DNA of 64,000 nucleotides from Candidatus Goldiibacteriota bacterium (GCA_938034975.1 CALHNI010000001.1:41807-105806); one strand, 5' to 3'. Counted from the first letter of the stretch, positions 10,376 to 21,132 are shown. Notes: generated by a model not told the origin, from the letters alone. A program made the numbers and translations.

Positions 10376-10625
10376 TTGAAAATTACAATAGAAAATTGCG
10401 CTTTTCATGAGAAAATATTAAACAAACAAAATAAATTAAATATTTAAAACAACACTTATGTTTTATTTTAAATTAAAAAACTGGTGAATAAGTGTAATAA
10501 AAATGCTAAAATTTTTTGATGTTAAAAAGGAGTGAATAAAGGTAATGTATAACAAAAAATGGGAAATTATTAAATAAAAATATTATTTCCCATAAAAACG
10601 CTTTTTTCTAAAACGTTTTTACTGG
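10376..10625 (-). repeat. Hairpin-ended intergenic repeat, copy B, with apparent internal duplication
   Basis: Left end ttgaaaattacaatagaaaattgcgcttttcatgagaaaa, internal aaataaattaaatatttaaaacaacacttatgttttattttaaattaaaaaactggtgaat, right end cataaaaacgctttttt...aaacgtttttactgg. Confidence 0.75.
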
Positions 10626-10747
10626 AGATCATTATAAAAATATACTTTGTAAATTGGGTGTTAAATTTTTTTTAAATTCTGTTGCTTTTTTTATTAAATT
10701 AAATATAATTATGTTCTATAATCTTTTAAATTGAGGTGAATTTAATC

Positions 10748-12217
10748 ATGATGAATACTTTAAGATACAGAGCAAAAACATTTTTAAAATTTGTTTTATG
10801 GGCTGTTGTTATCTCGTTTATTTTAAGTATTTTTGTAACATGGGGTATGAAAGGACAATTCGATAAAGGCCATCCTGATGCTGTTGCAAAAGTTTATGAT
10901 TCCTATATTACCTATCAGGATTTTGGTCTTGTCTGGCGTAACAGATTACAGGCATTATATGATGAAGGCATAAAAATCACGGAAGAAAAGGAAAAAGAAA
11001 TAAAAAAACAAATACTAGATGATATGATAGATAATTACCTCCAACTTAACCACGCAAAGAAACTAAACATAAATGCAACTGATGAAGAAGTATCACAGGC
11101 AATAATGAGTGTTGAGGCTTTTTATGATAATAAGGGCAATTTTGATAAAAATAGATATCTTTCTTTTCTTTATAATAATAAATTAAAACCAGAAGAATTT
11201 GAAGAAGACCAGAGAAAATCCATAATATTAGCTAAGTTAAAAAATTTTTACAGGTCAACAGTTAAAATATCAGATGATGAATTAGTATCATATTTTTTAA
11301 AAAGGCATCGCAGTATAAAAACAAATTATGTATATTTCAATTATCTTGACCATTTAAAAGAAATAAATATTGATGAAGAAAAGATGAAGGATTATTATGC
11401 CATGAATAAAAAAGAATTTGAAAAACCTGAAAGGGTTAAAGCATCTCATATTTTAATAAGGGCAGACCTTTCTCCTACTTCACCAACAGGACTTTCAGAA
11501 GAAGCAGCAGAAAGTTTTGCCAAAAAAATTTTAACTCAAATCAAAGCAGGCGAAGATTTTGCAACACTTGCCAAAAAATATTCTGCTGATCCTGGGTCAA
11601 AAGATAAAGGTGGCGATTTAGGATGGTTTGAAAAAGGACAGATGATTCCCGAATTTGAAAAAATTGCATTTTCCCTTGAGAAAGGAAAAGTTAGCGATGT
11701 ATTTAAAACCCAATTTGGTTATCATATTGTAAAAGTAACTGATAGAGATGATGGATTTAAGCCTTCTTATGACAAAGTAAAAAACGATATACTTAAAAAA
11801 TTACAAAAAAACGAAGGAATGAAAATGATGCTTGATAATGCTTTAAAATTTAAAGAAAAATTAGATAACGGAATTCCTTTTGAAAAAGCAGCAAGTGAAT
11901 TAAAATGTGTTGTAAAATCAACTGATTTTTTTACTTATGAATCTAAAATATCTGAAATCAAATCTGACAATTTCAAAGAAATAATTTTTGATTTAAATGA
12001 AAATGAACCATCGCAGGTTGTAGAAGGAGAAAATGGATATTACTTTTTTATTATAACTTCTTCTAAAAAAGCCAAATTTGACGAAGATAAATTTAAAAAA
12101 GAATATGATGAACTTCTGGAAAGATTAAGAAGTATGAAATTTAATCAAATTTATAGCGATTTACTTTCATCCTTAAAAAAACACGCAAAGGTTGAAATTT
12201 ACTGGGACAATATATAA
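10748..12217 (+). CDS. SurA/PpiD-like peptidyl-prolyl cis-trans isomerase (SurA_N plus parvulin domain), membrane anchored
   Basis: N-terminal TM; VKASHILIRADLSP, FATLAKKYSADPGSKDKGGDLGWFEKGQMIPEFEKIAFSLEKGKVSDVFKTQFGYHIVKV parvulin signature. GAGGTGA at 10733-10739 favours the ATG at 10748 over the GTG at 10736. Confidence 0.9.
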   Translation: MMNTLRYRAKTFLKFVLWAVVISFILSIFVTWGMKGQFDKGHPDAVAKVYDSYITYQDFGLVWRNRLQALYDEGIKITEEKEKEIKKQILDDMIDNYLQLNHAKKLNINATDEEVSQAIMSVEAFYDNKGNFDKNRYLSFLYNNKLKPEEFEEDQRKSIILAKLKNFYRSTVKISDDELVSYFLKRHRSIKTNYVYFNYLDHLKEINIDEEKMKDYYAMNKKEFEKPERVKASHILIRADLSPTSPTGLSEEAAESFAKKILTQIKAGEDFATLAKKYSADPGSKDKGGDLGWFEKGQMIPEFEKIAFSLEKGKVSDVFKTQFGYHIVKVTDRDDGFKPSYDKVKNDILKKLQKNEGMKMMLDNALKFKEKLDNGIPFEKAASELKCVVKSTDFFTYESKISEIKSDNFKEIIFDLNENEPSQVVEGENGYYFFIITSSKKAKFDEDKFKKEYDELLERLRSMKFNQIYSDLLSSLKKHAKVEIYWDNI

Positions 12218-12264
12218 TGTCCACAGATAACCGAGGATACTGTTATAAATTATAAATCTTAATA

Positions 12265-13560
12265 TTATTTTTTAAAAAATTCCTGATTTATTTTTTTAAC
12301 TGCATCAGGGATAACTGTTTCTGGTTTTGATGTTCCATTCCATACCTTATCCATTGCAGGCCAGAAATGTCTGTTCAAAATCTCTGTCCATGCTGATGTA
12401 TCAGGCTGAAATGTGCCATAATCAACAGCTTCCAGTAAAAATGCTTTTGATTTTGGAGGATTATCATCTATGAAATTTTTTGATTTCGCAATTTCAATTA
12501 TTGCCGGTTGTGCAAGTCCTGTTTGTGCAAGTTCTATCTGTCCTTCTTCTCCTGCAAGGTAAGTTACTAATTTCCATGCCGCATCAGGATGTTTGGTTGT
12601 TTTAAGAACTGCATAGCCAGCACCACTTAAAGGAAAACCACGTTTGCCCTTTGGGCTTTTTGGAAACATAACTGCATCCCATTTGAAATTTTTTATTTCC
12701 CTGAAAAATGGTGATTTCCATATTCCACTGTGAAACATCGCAACTTTACCTGATACAAAAAGATCAGATGCACCGACACCACCCATTGCTGACATATTAG
12801 ATGGAGATGGCATAACTTTATGCTTATAAATTAAATCCTGTCTGAATTTAAGTGCTTCTAATGCCTCTTTACTATCAAGCAGACATTTTTTTGGATTTTT
12901 AATATCATCTACGTATTTTCCACCATTTGATAAAACCCATGCATCCCAGATTGGCCAGTCATCAGCAAAACCAAAAACTTTTGTTGCACCTTCACCTTTG
13001 GTTAATTTCTTTGCTTTATTAAGAAGATCTGTCCATGTCCAGTCATTTGTTGGATATTTTACACCTGCTTTATCAAAAAGATCTTTGTTATAATAAACAA
13101 CGCAAATAGGTGCTATATCTCTTGGTAATGCATATATATTACCTTTCACTGTAAATTTTTCTACAATTTTTTTATAAAATTTATTTATAGGAAAATTTTC
13201 TTTTTTTATATATTCATTAAGCGGCAATAAAACTCCTTTTTCAGCAAAAACAATAAATCTTTCTGCATTTACAAACATAACGTCCGGCGGATTACCACCT
13301 GCAATCTGTGTTAGCATTTTTTCTATATATGCATCACCTGCTGGAAGTTTTTCCAATTGCACTTCTATGTTAGGATTTTTTTGCTTAAATCTCTTAACGC
13401 TGTTAGTTATAATTTCTACTTCTTTAATATCTCCCCAGTATGCTGCTCTTAAAACTGTTTTACCTTTGAAAATTTTAGTATCTTTACAACCTGTAAAAAT
13501 TATTACTGTTAAAGTTAAAAATAAGACAATCAACGAAATCGCTTTTGCAATTTTACCCAT
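12265..13560 (-). CDS. ABC transporter sugar-type extracellular solute-binding lipoprotein
   Basis: Lipobox-like TVIIFTGC; VRAAYWGD, QIAGGNPPDVMFVNAERF, YALPRDIAPICVVYYNKDLFDKAGV, HPDAAWKLVTYLAGEEGQ are typical of family 1 SBPs. Confidence 0.9.
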   Translation of the reverse strand: MGKIAKAISLIVLFLTLTVIIFTGCKDTKIFKGKTVLRAAYWGDIKEVEIITNSVKRFKQKNPNIEVQLEKLPAGDAYIEKMLTQIAGGNPPDVMFVNAERFIVFAEKGVLLPLNEYIKKENFPINKFYKKIVEKFTVKGNIYALPRDIAPICVVYYNKDLFDKAGVKYPTNDWTWTDLLNKAKKLTKGEGATKVFGFADDWPIWDAWVLSNGGKYVDDIKNPKKCLLDSKEALEALKFRQDLIYKHKVMPSPSNMSAMGGVGASDLFVSGKVAMFHSGIWKSPFFREIKNFKWDAVMFPKSPKGKRGFPLSGAGYAVLKTTKHPDAAWKLVTYLAGEEGQIELAQTGLAQPAIIEIAKSKNFIDDNPPKSKAFLLEAVDYGTFQPDTSAWTEILNRHFWPAMDKVWNGTSKPETVIPDAVKKINQEFFKK

Positions 13561-13633
13561 TTTAAATCCTCCTTTAATTTTTTATTTTTTATATTATATC
13601 ACTTTTTTTTATTTTGTCAATAGGAATTAAATA

Positions 13634-13857
13634 CCGTAAAAACGTATTAGAAAATGCGTTTTTACGAAAAAACATACTACTTTTATTATATTTATTTAAT
13701 AAAATTTCATTTTTATAATTCATTGTTTTTTTCACCATTTAATTTTAAAAATTAGTACACTTTTAAAATTTTTATTTATTTATTTATTTATTTATAAACC
13801 TTTTTTATATTTTCTTTTTTCCTCTGAAAAATCGCAAACTTTAAATGCAATTTTCAG
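13634..13857 (+). repeat. Hairpin-ended intergenic repeat, copy C
   Basis: Starts CCGTAAAAACGTATTAGAAAATGCGTTTTTACG; ends CTGAAAAATCGCAAACTTTAAATGCAATTTTCAG; internal (TTTA)n tract. Confidence 0.85.
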
Positions 13858-14010
13858 TAAATAAAAAATTATTATGTTGAATAACTACATACTTAAAAAT
13901 TACCGAAACATTATTTATTTAAAACTGTCTAAAACACTGTATTTAAACGATAAAAACAATGTTGCATAAAATGAAATTAATTGTAAGTATTCTGTTTATA
14001 AGGAAATAAG

Positions 14011-17000
14011 ATGAAAAAATTTTTGCTATTCATGTTTTTATATCTGCTCATTAATATTAATAATATTTTTTCTGCAATAACTGTTAATATAAATTCAGGT
14101 AATCCTGCAATGCCATTTCCACAATTTAATAACTACCCCGCTGGTGGTCAGACCACCATATATTCAATTGCTGACTGGGCACACTTACCAGATGGAGTGT
14201 CTCACGCAGAAATGGAAAAATGGATACGGGATGCTTATCAGATTATGATGAACAGGGCAAATTATGCCGGCGGCACAATATGCGGTGTCCAGGGAATAAG
14301 ATTTGAATCTTCTCCTTTCTGTTCAGAAGGACATGGTTATGCATTACTTGCTGCTGCTTTAATGGGTGATAAAACAACTTTTGATGGTTTATGGTTTTAT
14401 TTAAATGATAATTGCTGGTTTAATAAAATTCCAAGATATAGAGATGGAACTATATGCACACCTGGTTATGCCTATGGCGTTCATGTGCCTGGATGGAATG
14501 GACCAGGTGCTGATTCTGCTGCAGATGGAGATGTTGATATTGCTCTTGCAGCTTTAATTGCCTGGCGTCAATGGGGAGATAACACCGGATATACAAGATG
14601 GGACGGACAACCAATAAGATATAAAGATATGGCGCTTGATATGATGAGATTTTTAGTTGAAAAATATTTAGACCCAAACAATAAATACGTAAGCGGAATC
14701 ATCGGTTATGATGGTTATGCAAAAGGTGGTAATACCTGGAAAGAATTAACAAACTGGTATATCGGACCTGATGTTTTGGAATATCCAGGTCCACAGGAAA
14801 CATGGTATGATTATTCTGCTCCCTATTATTATAGATGTTTTGCAGAAGCATTGCAACTTAATGGCGAGTCCCGAGATATAGGCTGGAACATAACACAATT
14901 TATAAGAGCAGCTGCTGCTATGAACTGGACTCAGGGACAACTTGCTGCTTCATCTCATTTAACAACCTTTGCAGGTAAGTATTCAATTAATGGAACAAAT
15001 GTTACTTTTACCAATGCAAATCCAGGCGGAGAAGATTTCAGGACTCCATGGCGACATGCACTTGATTATCTTTTTTATGGCAATCCAAATATATCCTGGA
15101 ATCCGACTACCCATCTTACCTTTACTGCTTCTAATACTTATGAAAAAGATGCTGCAATAAAACTTGCAAATTATTTAAATGATCCACAATCATACGGGGT
15201 TTATGGTTGTAAATCTTATGGTTCTTCGCCAATTACATACCGTGGAACACCATCAATTGTTGAATTCAATCTTGACGGTTCTCCTTTCTGGACATTTCAT
15301 CAAATAAAAACATTTGGCGCAGCATCTCCGGCAATTGTTGCTTCCCAGAATTTTGATTTAATGGGACAATGGTTCAGAGAATCAATGATAGAATGGGATG
15401 TTGAATCTGCTGGTGATGGATATTTAACTTCTGTTCCTGCTTATTTTCACGGATTTTTCCGCGTTTTATCTCTTTTAGTCTTAACAGGAAATTATTTGTC
15501 ACCGTGCAATCTATATCCACAGGCAAATATGAAAATATATAAATCTGTTAATAAAACATATACTTTTCCCGGTGAAACTCTAACTTATTGGTTAAATTAC
15601 AGAAACTATGGTTCAGTTCAGGCAAATAACGTCTATATCCGCGATACTTTACCATCTGCATTTGAATATGTTTCATCAACTCCTGTTTATAATGCAGCGA
15701 ATTCAAATCCAGGGGCTAATGTATATGAATGGGGACCTTTTACTGTGCCTGGTCTTCAAAATCAAAATTATGCAGCAACAATGGGCGGCGTTACCCTTGT
15801 AGTCAGAGTTAAACAAACTGCCTTACAGGATAAATATTGTAACACCGCAGATATAAGAACCAGCAATGGAACCGGCTGGACTTCATCAGATGAAGCAAAT
15901 GAAATAACATCAATTTTAAAAACAAATTGTGTTGATATAGTTGCTGCAGCATTAACAATTACAAAAACCGCAAATGTTTCATTAGTCAATCCAGGACAAA
16001 CAATAACATACACAATTGACTTTTGCAATTCATCCCAGGCAGGATGGATAGAAGGGGGTCACTCAGGAGTTATTTTTGCAGGCGGAGTAAATGGTTTACC
16101 CGGCTCAGCAAGTTCACAATTAATCCTTGACATTGCCGCACATCATGAAGCAGCAGAGCCGGTTATTGATTGGGGTAATTACAGAATTTCGTATTTCATA
16201 AATTCACCGTATCATGGTTCTAACTGGCAGTTATATATAAATTCAATTTCTCCAAACAATCATAATTTAATTTTAAGCACTGAAACATATTCTGCCTGCA
16301 CACCAACGCCATGCTATGATAGCGCAACAGGTAAATACTGGAACCAGCGAATTATGATACAACCGGCATCACTCCCATCTGCACCAACACATCATTTATA
16401 TAATTACTACGGTAATATGGGAAGAATTCATTTAGGAACAGCAACTTCCCCGCTTTATTTTGAAGTAAGAATAACAGCAGGTTATCAAAATCAGGACTGG
16501 ACTGATGATTGGTCACAACAAACACTTGCAACTTCAGTTGGCGGACCTGCCGAGATGATGTTTCCTATTTCTCCTGATTGGACAGACGGCATACCTTCTA
16601 CTCCTGGAATTATTTTAAATAAAGTTAACAAACATGCATGCCAAACAACCTCTACACGAATAGAAAATATTTTAATAGAAGAATGGGATGGCTATACATG
16701 GCGCAGGGTTTTTGGAAATGGTCCTATGCCAGGCAGAGAAGTAACAGGCGTTGTTGTATATGACTCCTTACCAAATAATTTAATTTGGGGCGGATTCATA
16801 AATACATACGGCACATGCACTTATAATGCCGGAAATAGGACAATACAATGCAATATTGGAAACATGCAAATAAATCAATGCGGACAGATAAAATACTATG
16901 CAATAGCACAGGATCCTGGTTGTCCTGTATCTGATATAAATTTAGAAAATATTGCATGGATAAAAGGTGATAAAGAAGCACCTGTCTCTGATAATGCACA

Positions 17001-18510
17001 GGTTATTTTAAGATGCCCATCTGTAATACCAAATACTTATACACCAACTATTACATCAACACCTACTAACACATCAACAAACACAGCAACAAGAACAAGA
17101 ACTAATACTTCCACAAACACTTTTACTTATACTTTTACAAATTCACCCACTTTATCTTTAACTCCTTCTTTTACTTTTACTCCTACTAACTCACTAACCA
17201 ATTCGCCAACTAATTCTATAACCAATTCATCAACTAATACTTATTCCATGACTTTAACTTTTACAAAAACTTTTACTCCTACTTTTTCTAATACTGTATC
17301 TTCTACTTTTACTTCTACTTTTACTCCCACAAACACATCCACTTCTTCTTTTACTGAAACTGTAACCGGCACTCAACCACCTACATGGACTTTTACCAAT
17401 ACTTTTACTGTTACCTTTACCTTTACACCTACTTTTACTTTTACATTTACTTTTACTCCTTCTTCATCATTTACACCTACTTTTACTTTTACTGCCACAA
17501 ATACTGCATCATTTACTTTTACTAATTCTCCTTCCAGAACATTTACTTATACTTATACTCCAACTCATACTACAACAGGCACTCCACCCCCCAGTTTTAC
17601 TTTTACCAACACTTTTACTTTTTCTCCTTCTTTTACGCCTTCTTTTTCTCATACTATAACTTTTTCACATACTTTTACTTTTACTCCTTCTGCTTCTTAC
17701 ACTTTTACCATCTCGCCAACCCCTTCTTTTACTTTTTCAAATACAAATACTTTTACATTTACACGCACTCATACCCCTTCTTTTACTTTTACCAGTTCTT
17801 TTACTATAACTTCTACACCTACTATTACACCTACACAACGTCCTTCTCCTGTTGACTTAATCATTACTCTTGCTGCTTATGGTGAAGAATCAAGACCAGG
17901 TGCACAAATAACTTATTCCATAAATATAAAAAATCCTTCTTCTTCACCTGTATATAATATCTCTGTATGGGATACTCTGCCTGATGAAGTTATTTTTAAG
18001 GAAAATAAATTCAGCCAAGCTCCTGTTTTAAACAACAACGTCTTAAGATGGGACTTAGGTACTTTGGTCCTTGAACCGGGTAAAATAATTACAATTGAAT
18101 TTACCGTTGAAATAACAAACATTATTCCTGAAAAATTGCCCATAACAAACAGGGTCTCTGTTGATTACAATGACCAGCATTATACTGACCCGTATGATAA
18201 GCATCCGCCGATTACTTCTGATATGTCTTTTTATCCAGTAGGCGAAGTTGTTGTATACCCAAATCCTTTTAATCCAGAAACAGCTAAAGATAAAAAATTA
18301 AAATTTGAAAACATAATTCCTGGTTCAGTGATACAGATTTTCACAATATCAGGCGAGATGGTAAACACATTATATGCACAAAATATAATAGTATACTGGG
18401 ATGGGAAAAACAGGTATGGTAAAGAAATTTCTCCAGGTATTTATTTATTCATTATAACCAATAAACAGACAGGTTCAATAAAAAAAGGAAGGATTTTTGT
18501 AATAAAATAA
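14011..18510 (+). CDS. Secreted GH8-like glycoside hydrolase with DUF11-like repeats, long Thr-rich linker and FlgD-like C-terminal domain
   Basis: Signal peptide; SEGHGYALLAAALMGDKTTFDGLWFY and DSAADGDVDIALAALIAWRQWGD (GH8 pattern); three DUF11-like segments; T/S/F/P-rich tract; VVVYPNPFNPETAKDKKLKFENIIPGSVIQIFTISGEMV...WDGKNRYGKEISPGIYLFII. Confidence 0.82.
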   Translation: MKKFLLFMFLYLLININNIFSAITVNINSGNPAMPFPQFNNYPAGGQTTIYSIADWAHLPDGVSHAEMEKWIRDAYQIMMNRANYAGGTICGVQGIRFESSPFCSEGHGYALLAAALMGDKTTFDGLWFYLNDNCWFNKIPRYRDGTICTPGYAYGVHVPGWNGPGADSAADGDVDIALAALIAWRQWGDNTGYTRWDGQPIRYKDMALDMMRFLVEKYLDPNNKYVSGIIGYDGYAKGGNTWKELTNWYIGPDVLEYPGPQETWYDYSAPYYYRCFAEALQLNGESRDIGWNITQFIRAAAAMNWTQGQLAASSHLTTFAGKYSINGTNVTFTNANPGGEDFRTPWRHALDYLFYGNPNISWNPTTHLTFTASNTYEKDAAIKLANYLNDPQSYGVYGCKSYGSSPITYRGTPSIVEFNLDGSPFWTFHQIKTFGAASPAIVASQNFDLMGQWFRESMIEWDVESAGDGYLTSVPAYFHGFFRVLSLLVLTGNYLSPCNLYPQANMKIYKSVNKTYTFPGETLTYWLNYRNYGSVQANNVYIRDTLPSAFEYVSSTPVYNAANSNPGANVYEWGPFTVPGLQNQNYAATMGGVTLVVRVKQTALQDKYCNTADIRTSNGTGWTSSDEANEITSILKTNCVDIVAAALTITKTANVSLVNPGQTITYTIDFCNSSQAGWIEGGHSGVIFAGGVNGLPGSASSQLILDIAAHHEAAEPVIDWGNYRISYFINSPYHGSNWQLYINSISPNNHNLILSTETYSACTPTPCYDSATGKYWNQRIMIQPASLPSAPTHHLYNYYGNMGRIHLGTATSPLYFEVRITAGYQNQDWTDDWSQQTLATSVGGPAEMMFPISPDWTDGIPSTPGIILNKVNKHACQTTSTRIENILIEEWDGYTWRRVFGNGPMPGREVTGVVVYDSLPNNLIWGGFINTYGTCTYNAGNRTIQCNIGNMQINQCGQIKYYAIAQDPGCPVSDINLENIAWIKGDKEAPVSDNAQVILRCPSVIPNTYTPTITSTPTNTSTNTATRTRTNTSTNTFTYTFTNSPTLSLTPSFTFTPTNSLTNSPTNSITNSSTNTYSMTLTFTKTFTPTFSNTVSSTFTSTFTPTNTSTSSFTETVTGTQPPTWTFTNTFTVTFTFTPTFTFTFTFTPSSSFTPTFTFTATNTASFTFTNSPSRTFTYTYTPTHTTTGTPPPSFTFTNTFTFSPSFTPSFSHTITFSHTFTFTPSASYTFTISPTPSFTFSNTNTFTFTRTHTPSFTFTSSFTITSTPTITPTQRPSPVDLIITLAAYGEESRPGAQITYSINIKNPSSSPVYNISVWDTLPDEVIFKENKFSQAPVLNNNVLRWDLGTLVLEPGKIITIEFTVEITNIIPEKLPITNRVSVDYNDQHYTDPYDKHPPITSDMSFYPVGEVVVYPNPFNPETAKDKKLKFENIIPGSVIQIFTISGEMVNTLYAQNIIVYWDGKNRYGKEISPGIYLFIITNKQTGSIKKGRIFVIK

Positions 18511-18546
18511 TAAAATTATATTTACTTTTTAACATAATCAAATAAC

Positions 18547-18856
18547 CCTGTAAAAACACATTAAAAATTTTTTTCACGAAAAAACAAGGATATTTTTATA
18601 ATGCATTATTTTTATTATGCCGTTTTTTTAATTTAAAATAAAACAAAGCAAGAGTTTATTTAAGCGTTAGAAAAAGCGTTTTTACGGAAATATAAAATAT
18701 TTCTGCCTTTTTGGTTTAATAATTTTTTATTTTTATAGTAAATTACTTTAATTCACCTGTTTTTTTAATTTTAAAAACAAGTTCACTCTTAAAACTATTA
18801 TTTATTTATTTATAATATATTTCTTTTGAAAATAAATAGTAAATTGCGATTTTCAG
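18547..18856 (+). repeat. Composite of two hairpin-ended repeat copies (D1 partial, D2 near-complete)
   Basis: D1 begins CCTGTAAAAACACATT; at ~18663 a second 5' end (GCGTTAGAAAAAGCGTTTTTACGG) starts D2, which ends GCGATTTTCAG. Confidence 0.75.
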
Positions 18857-18930
18857 TTAACAATTTTAAATTGCTAATTTTTTTCTATTTAGTATAATTA
18901 ACCCAATATCAATTCATAAAAGGCAATATA

Positions 18931-20268
18931 ATGTTAAAATACGATTTCAGGACAATTTCATTAAAAATATTAACAGATGTTTTTAAAAGCAAACGCTGGG
19001 CCAAAGAATCAATTGAAGAAAATTTAAATACAATTGATAATATACATGGAGATATTAAAAAAGTTTATGAACTTACATATGGGATTTTACGCAATAAAAA
19101 TTTAATTGATTATTATATTTCAAGATATATAAAAAAACCGGTTACAGATATTATGTTGCAAAATATTTTAAGAATCGGTTATTACCAGATATATCATATG
19201 AATTCAATTCCACCCTATGCTGCAATTAATACATGTGTTGAACTTGCCAAAAATTTTATTCATCCCAAAACATCAGGTTTTGTAAATGCTGTATTAAGGA
19301 ATATTTTAAGATATAAAAATGAAAAAGTTAATATCCATGCAAAAGATAATATTGAGTATTTTAGTATTAAATATTCTTATGAACCATGGATGATAAAATT
19401 TTTTCTAAAATATTATGATGAAAAAACCGTTGAACAGATATTAAAATCCGGCAATGAAAAACCACCTGTTTTTATTAGAACAAATCTTTTAAAAATAAAA
19501 AGTCAGGAATTAGAAAAAGAACTAAAAAATCTGAATATTTTTATAAAACCAGTTAAAATTTTAAAAAATGCTTTTTTAGTTGAAAAAGGCGACCCAATAA
19601 AAACACCATCATTTGAAAATGGCTTTTTTTATGTTCAGGATTTGTCTTCACAACTTTTGGGATACTTTACTGATGCACAACCTAATGAAATAATAATGGA
19701 TGTGGCTAGCGCACCTGGTGGTAAAACTATTTATTGTGCTATAAATATGAAAAACAAAGGGAAAATAATTTCAATAGAATTAAAAAAAGAAAGAATTTTA
19801 ATGATGGAAAGGAATTTTATGCGGCTTGGTATTAAAAACGTAGAAATTATTCAACAGGACGCAACCTTTGATATACCAAATTTTAAAGACAAAGCCGATA
19901 AAATTATTCTTGATGCACCATGCTCGGGTCTGGGAGTTATACGACGCCATCCTGAAAAAAAATGGTGTTTAAAAGAAGAAATTCTTTTTTCTTTTCCAGA
20001 ATTACAGATTAAATTACTGAATAATGTAAAAAACTGGGTAAAAAAAGACGGATTATTGTTTTATTCCACCTGCACCATAAATCCGGAAGAAAATGAAAAT
20101 TTAATTGCAAAATTTTTAAAACAAAACAAGAATTTTAAACTGTGTAATTTAATATATAAAAATAATAAATTAAAAACTTATATGAAAGAAAATTTCTTTT
20201 TATCCCTGCCAGGAAACAAAGATAATATGGATGGCTTTTTTATTGCAAAACTTAAAAGAGACCTATAA
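18931..20268 (+). CDS. rsmB: 16S rRNA (cytosine(967)-C(5))-methyltransferase
   Basis: NusB-like N-terminal domain plus MDVASAPGGKTIYCA, ILDAPCSGLGVIRRHPEKKW and YSTCTINPEENE. Confidence 0.93.
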   Translation: MLKYDFRTISLKILTDVFKSKRWAKESIEENLNTIDNIHGDIKKVYELTYGILRNKNLIDYYISRYIKKPVTDIMLQNILRIGYYQIYHMNSIPPYAAINTCVELAKNFIHPKTSGFVNAVLRNILRYKNEKVNIHAKDNIEYFSIKYSYEPWMIKFFLKYYDEKTVEQILKSGNEKPPVFIRTNLLKIKSQELEKELKNLNIFIKPVKILKNAFLVEKGDPIKTPSFENGFFYVQDLSSQLLGYFTDAQPNEIIMDVASAPGGKTIYCAINMKNKGKIISIELKKERILMMERNFMRLGIKNVEIIQQDATFDIPNFKDKADKIILDAPCSGLGVIRRHPEKKWCLKEEILFSFPELQIKLLNNVKNWVKKDGLLFYSTCTINPEENENLIAKFLKQNKNFKLCNLIYKNNKLKTYMKENFFLSLPGNKDNMDGFFIAKLKRDL

Positions 20269-21084
20269 CTTTTTTAAATTTTCTATACGTTGTTTTAATG
20301 TAGGATGCGTTGAAAAAAGAGATGCAAAAAAATCTCCTTTTAATGGATTTACAATAAACATATGTGCTGTTGATGGTTCTATATTAGCAGGTTTTGTTTT
20401 GACTGACTGATGCAATTTTTCAAGAGCACTTATCAAATCCTGTGGTCTTCCTGTAATTTGAGCACTCCCAGCATCTGCTGCATATTCCCTTGATCGGGAT
20501 ATTGCAAGTTGTATTAAAAGTGCTGCAATTGGAGCAAGAATCAAAAGGAGTAATGCCATTATCCCACTGCTACCGCGCTCATCATCTCTCCCACCAAAAA
20601 AGAATGCCATCCGTGCAAGCATTGTAATTGCACCGGCAAATGTTGCTGCAACTGTTCCGGTTAATATATCATAATGTTTTATATGAGACAATTCATGGGC
20701 AATTACTGCTTCTAATTCTCTTTTGTCTAATATATCCAGTATTCCAGTGGTTAATGCAACAGCTGAATGAGAAGGATTCCTGCCTGTTGCAAATGCATTT
20801 GCCATCCTTTCGTTAATTATATAAACTTTTGGCATAGGAATACCTGCATTTATTGATAATTTTTCAACCATTGAATAAATTTCAGGGGCATCTTCTTTTT
20901 TTATTGGTTTAGCCCCATACATCGTAAGCACAATTTTATCCGAAAACCAGTAACTGAAAAAATTCATAAGCAAAGCAAAAAAGAATGCATAAATCATACC
21001 AGTCTGTCCACCGATTAAATCCCCAATATATATAAAAAGAGCTGTTAGGATTCCCATGAGTAAAAAAGTTTTAAATTGATTCAT
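20263..21084 (-). CDS. htpX: HtpX-like M48 zinc metalloprotease
   Basis: MPKVYIINERMANAFATGRNPSHSAVALTTGIL, VIAHELSHIKHYDIL (HExxH), ISRSREYAADAGSAQI. Confidence 0.95.
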   Translation of the reverse strand: MNQFKTFLLMGILTALFIYIGDLIGGQTGMIYAFFFALLMNFFSYWFSDKIVLTMYGAKPIKKEDAPEIYSMVEKLSINAGIPMPKVYIINERMANAFATGRNPSHSAVALTTGILDILDKRELEAVIAHELSHIKHYDILTGTVAATFAGAITMLARMAFFFGGRDDERGSSGIMALLLLILAPIAALLIQLAISRSREYAADAGSAQITGRPQDLISALEKLHQSVKTKPANIEPSTAHMFIVNPLKGDFFASLFSTHPTLKQRIENLKKL

Positions 21085-21132
21085 TGAAAATCGCCTCCTT
21101 TTTATATAAAAAATATTTAATTCAGGAATTAT

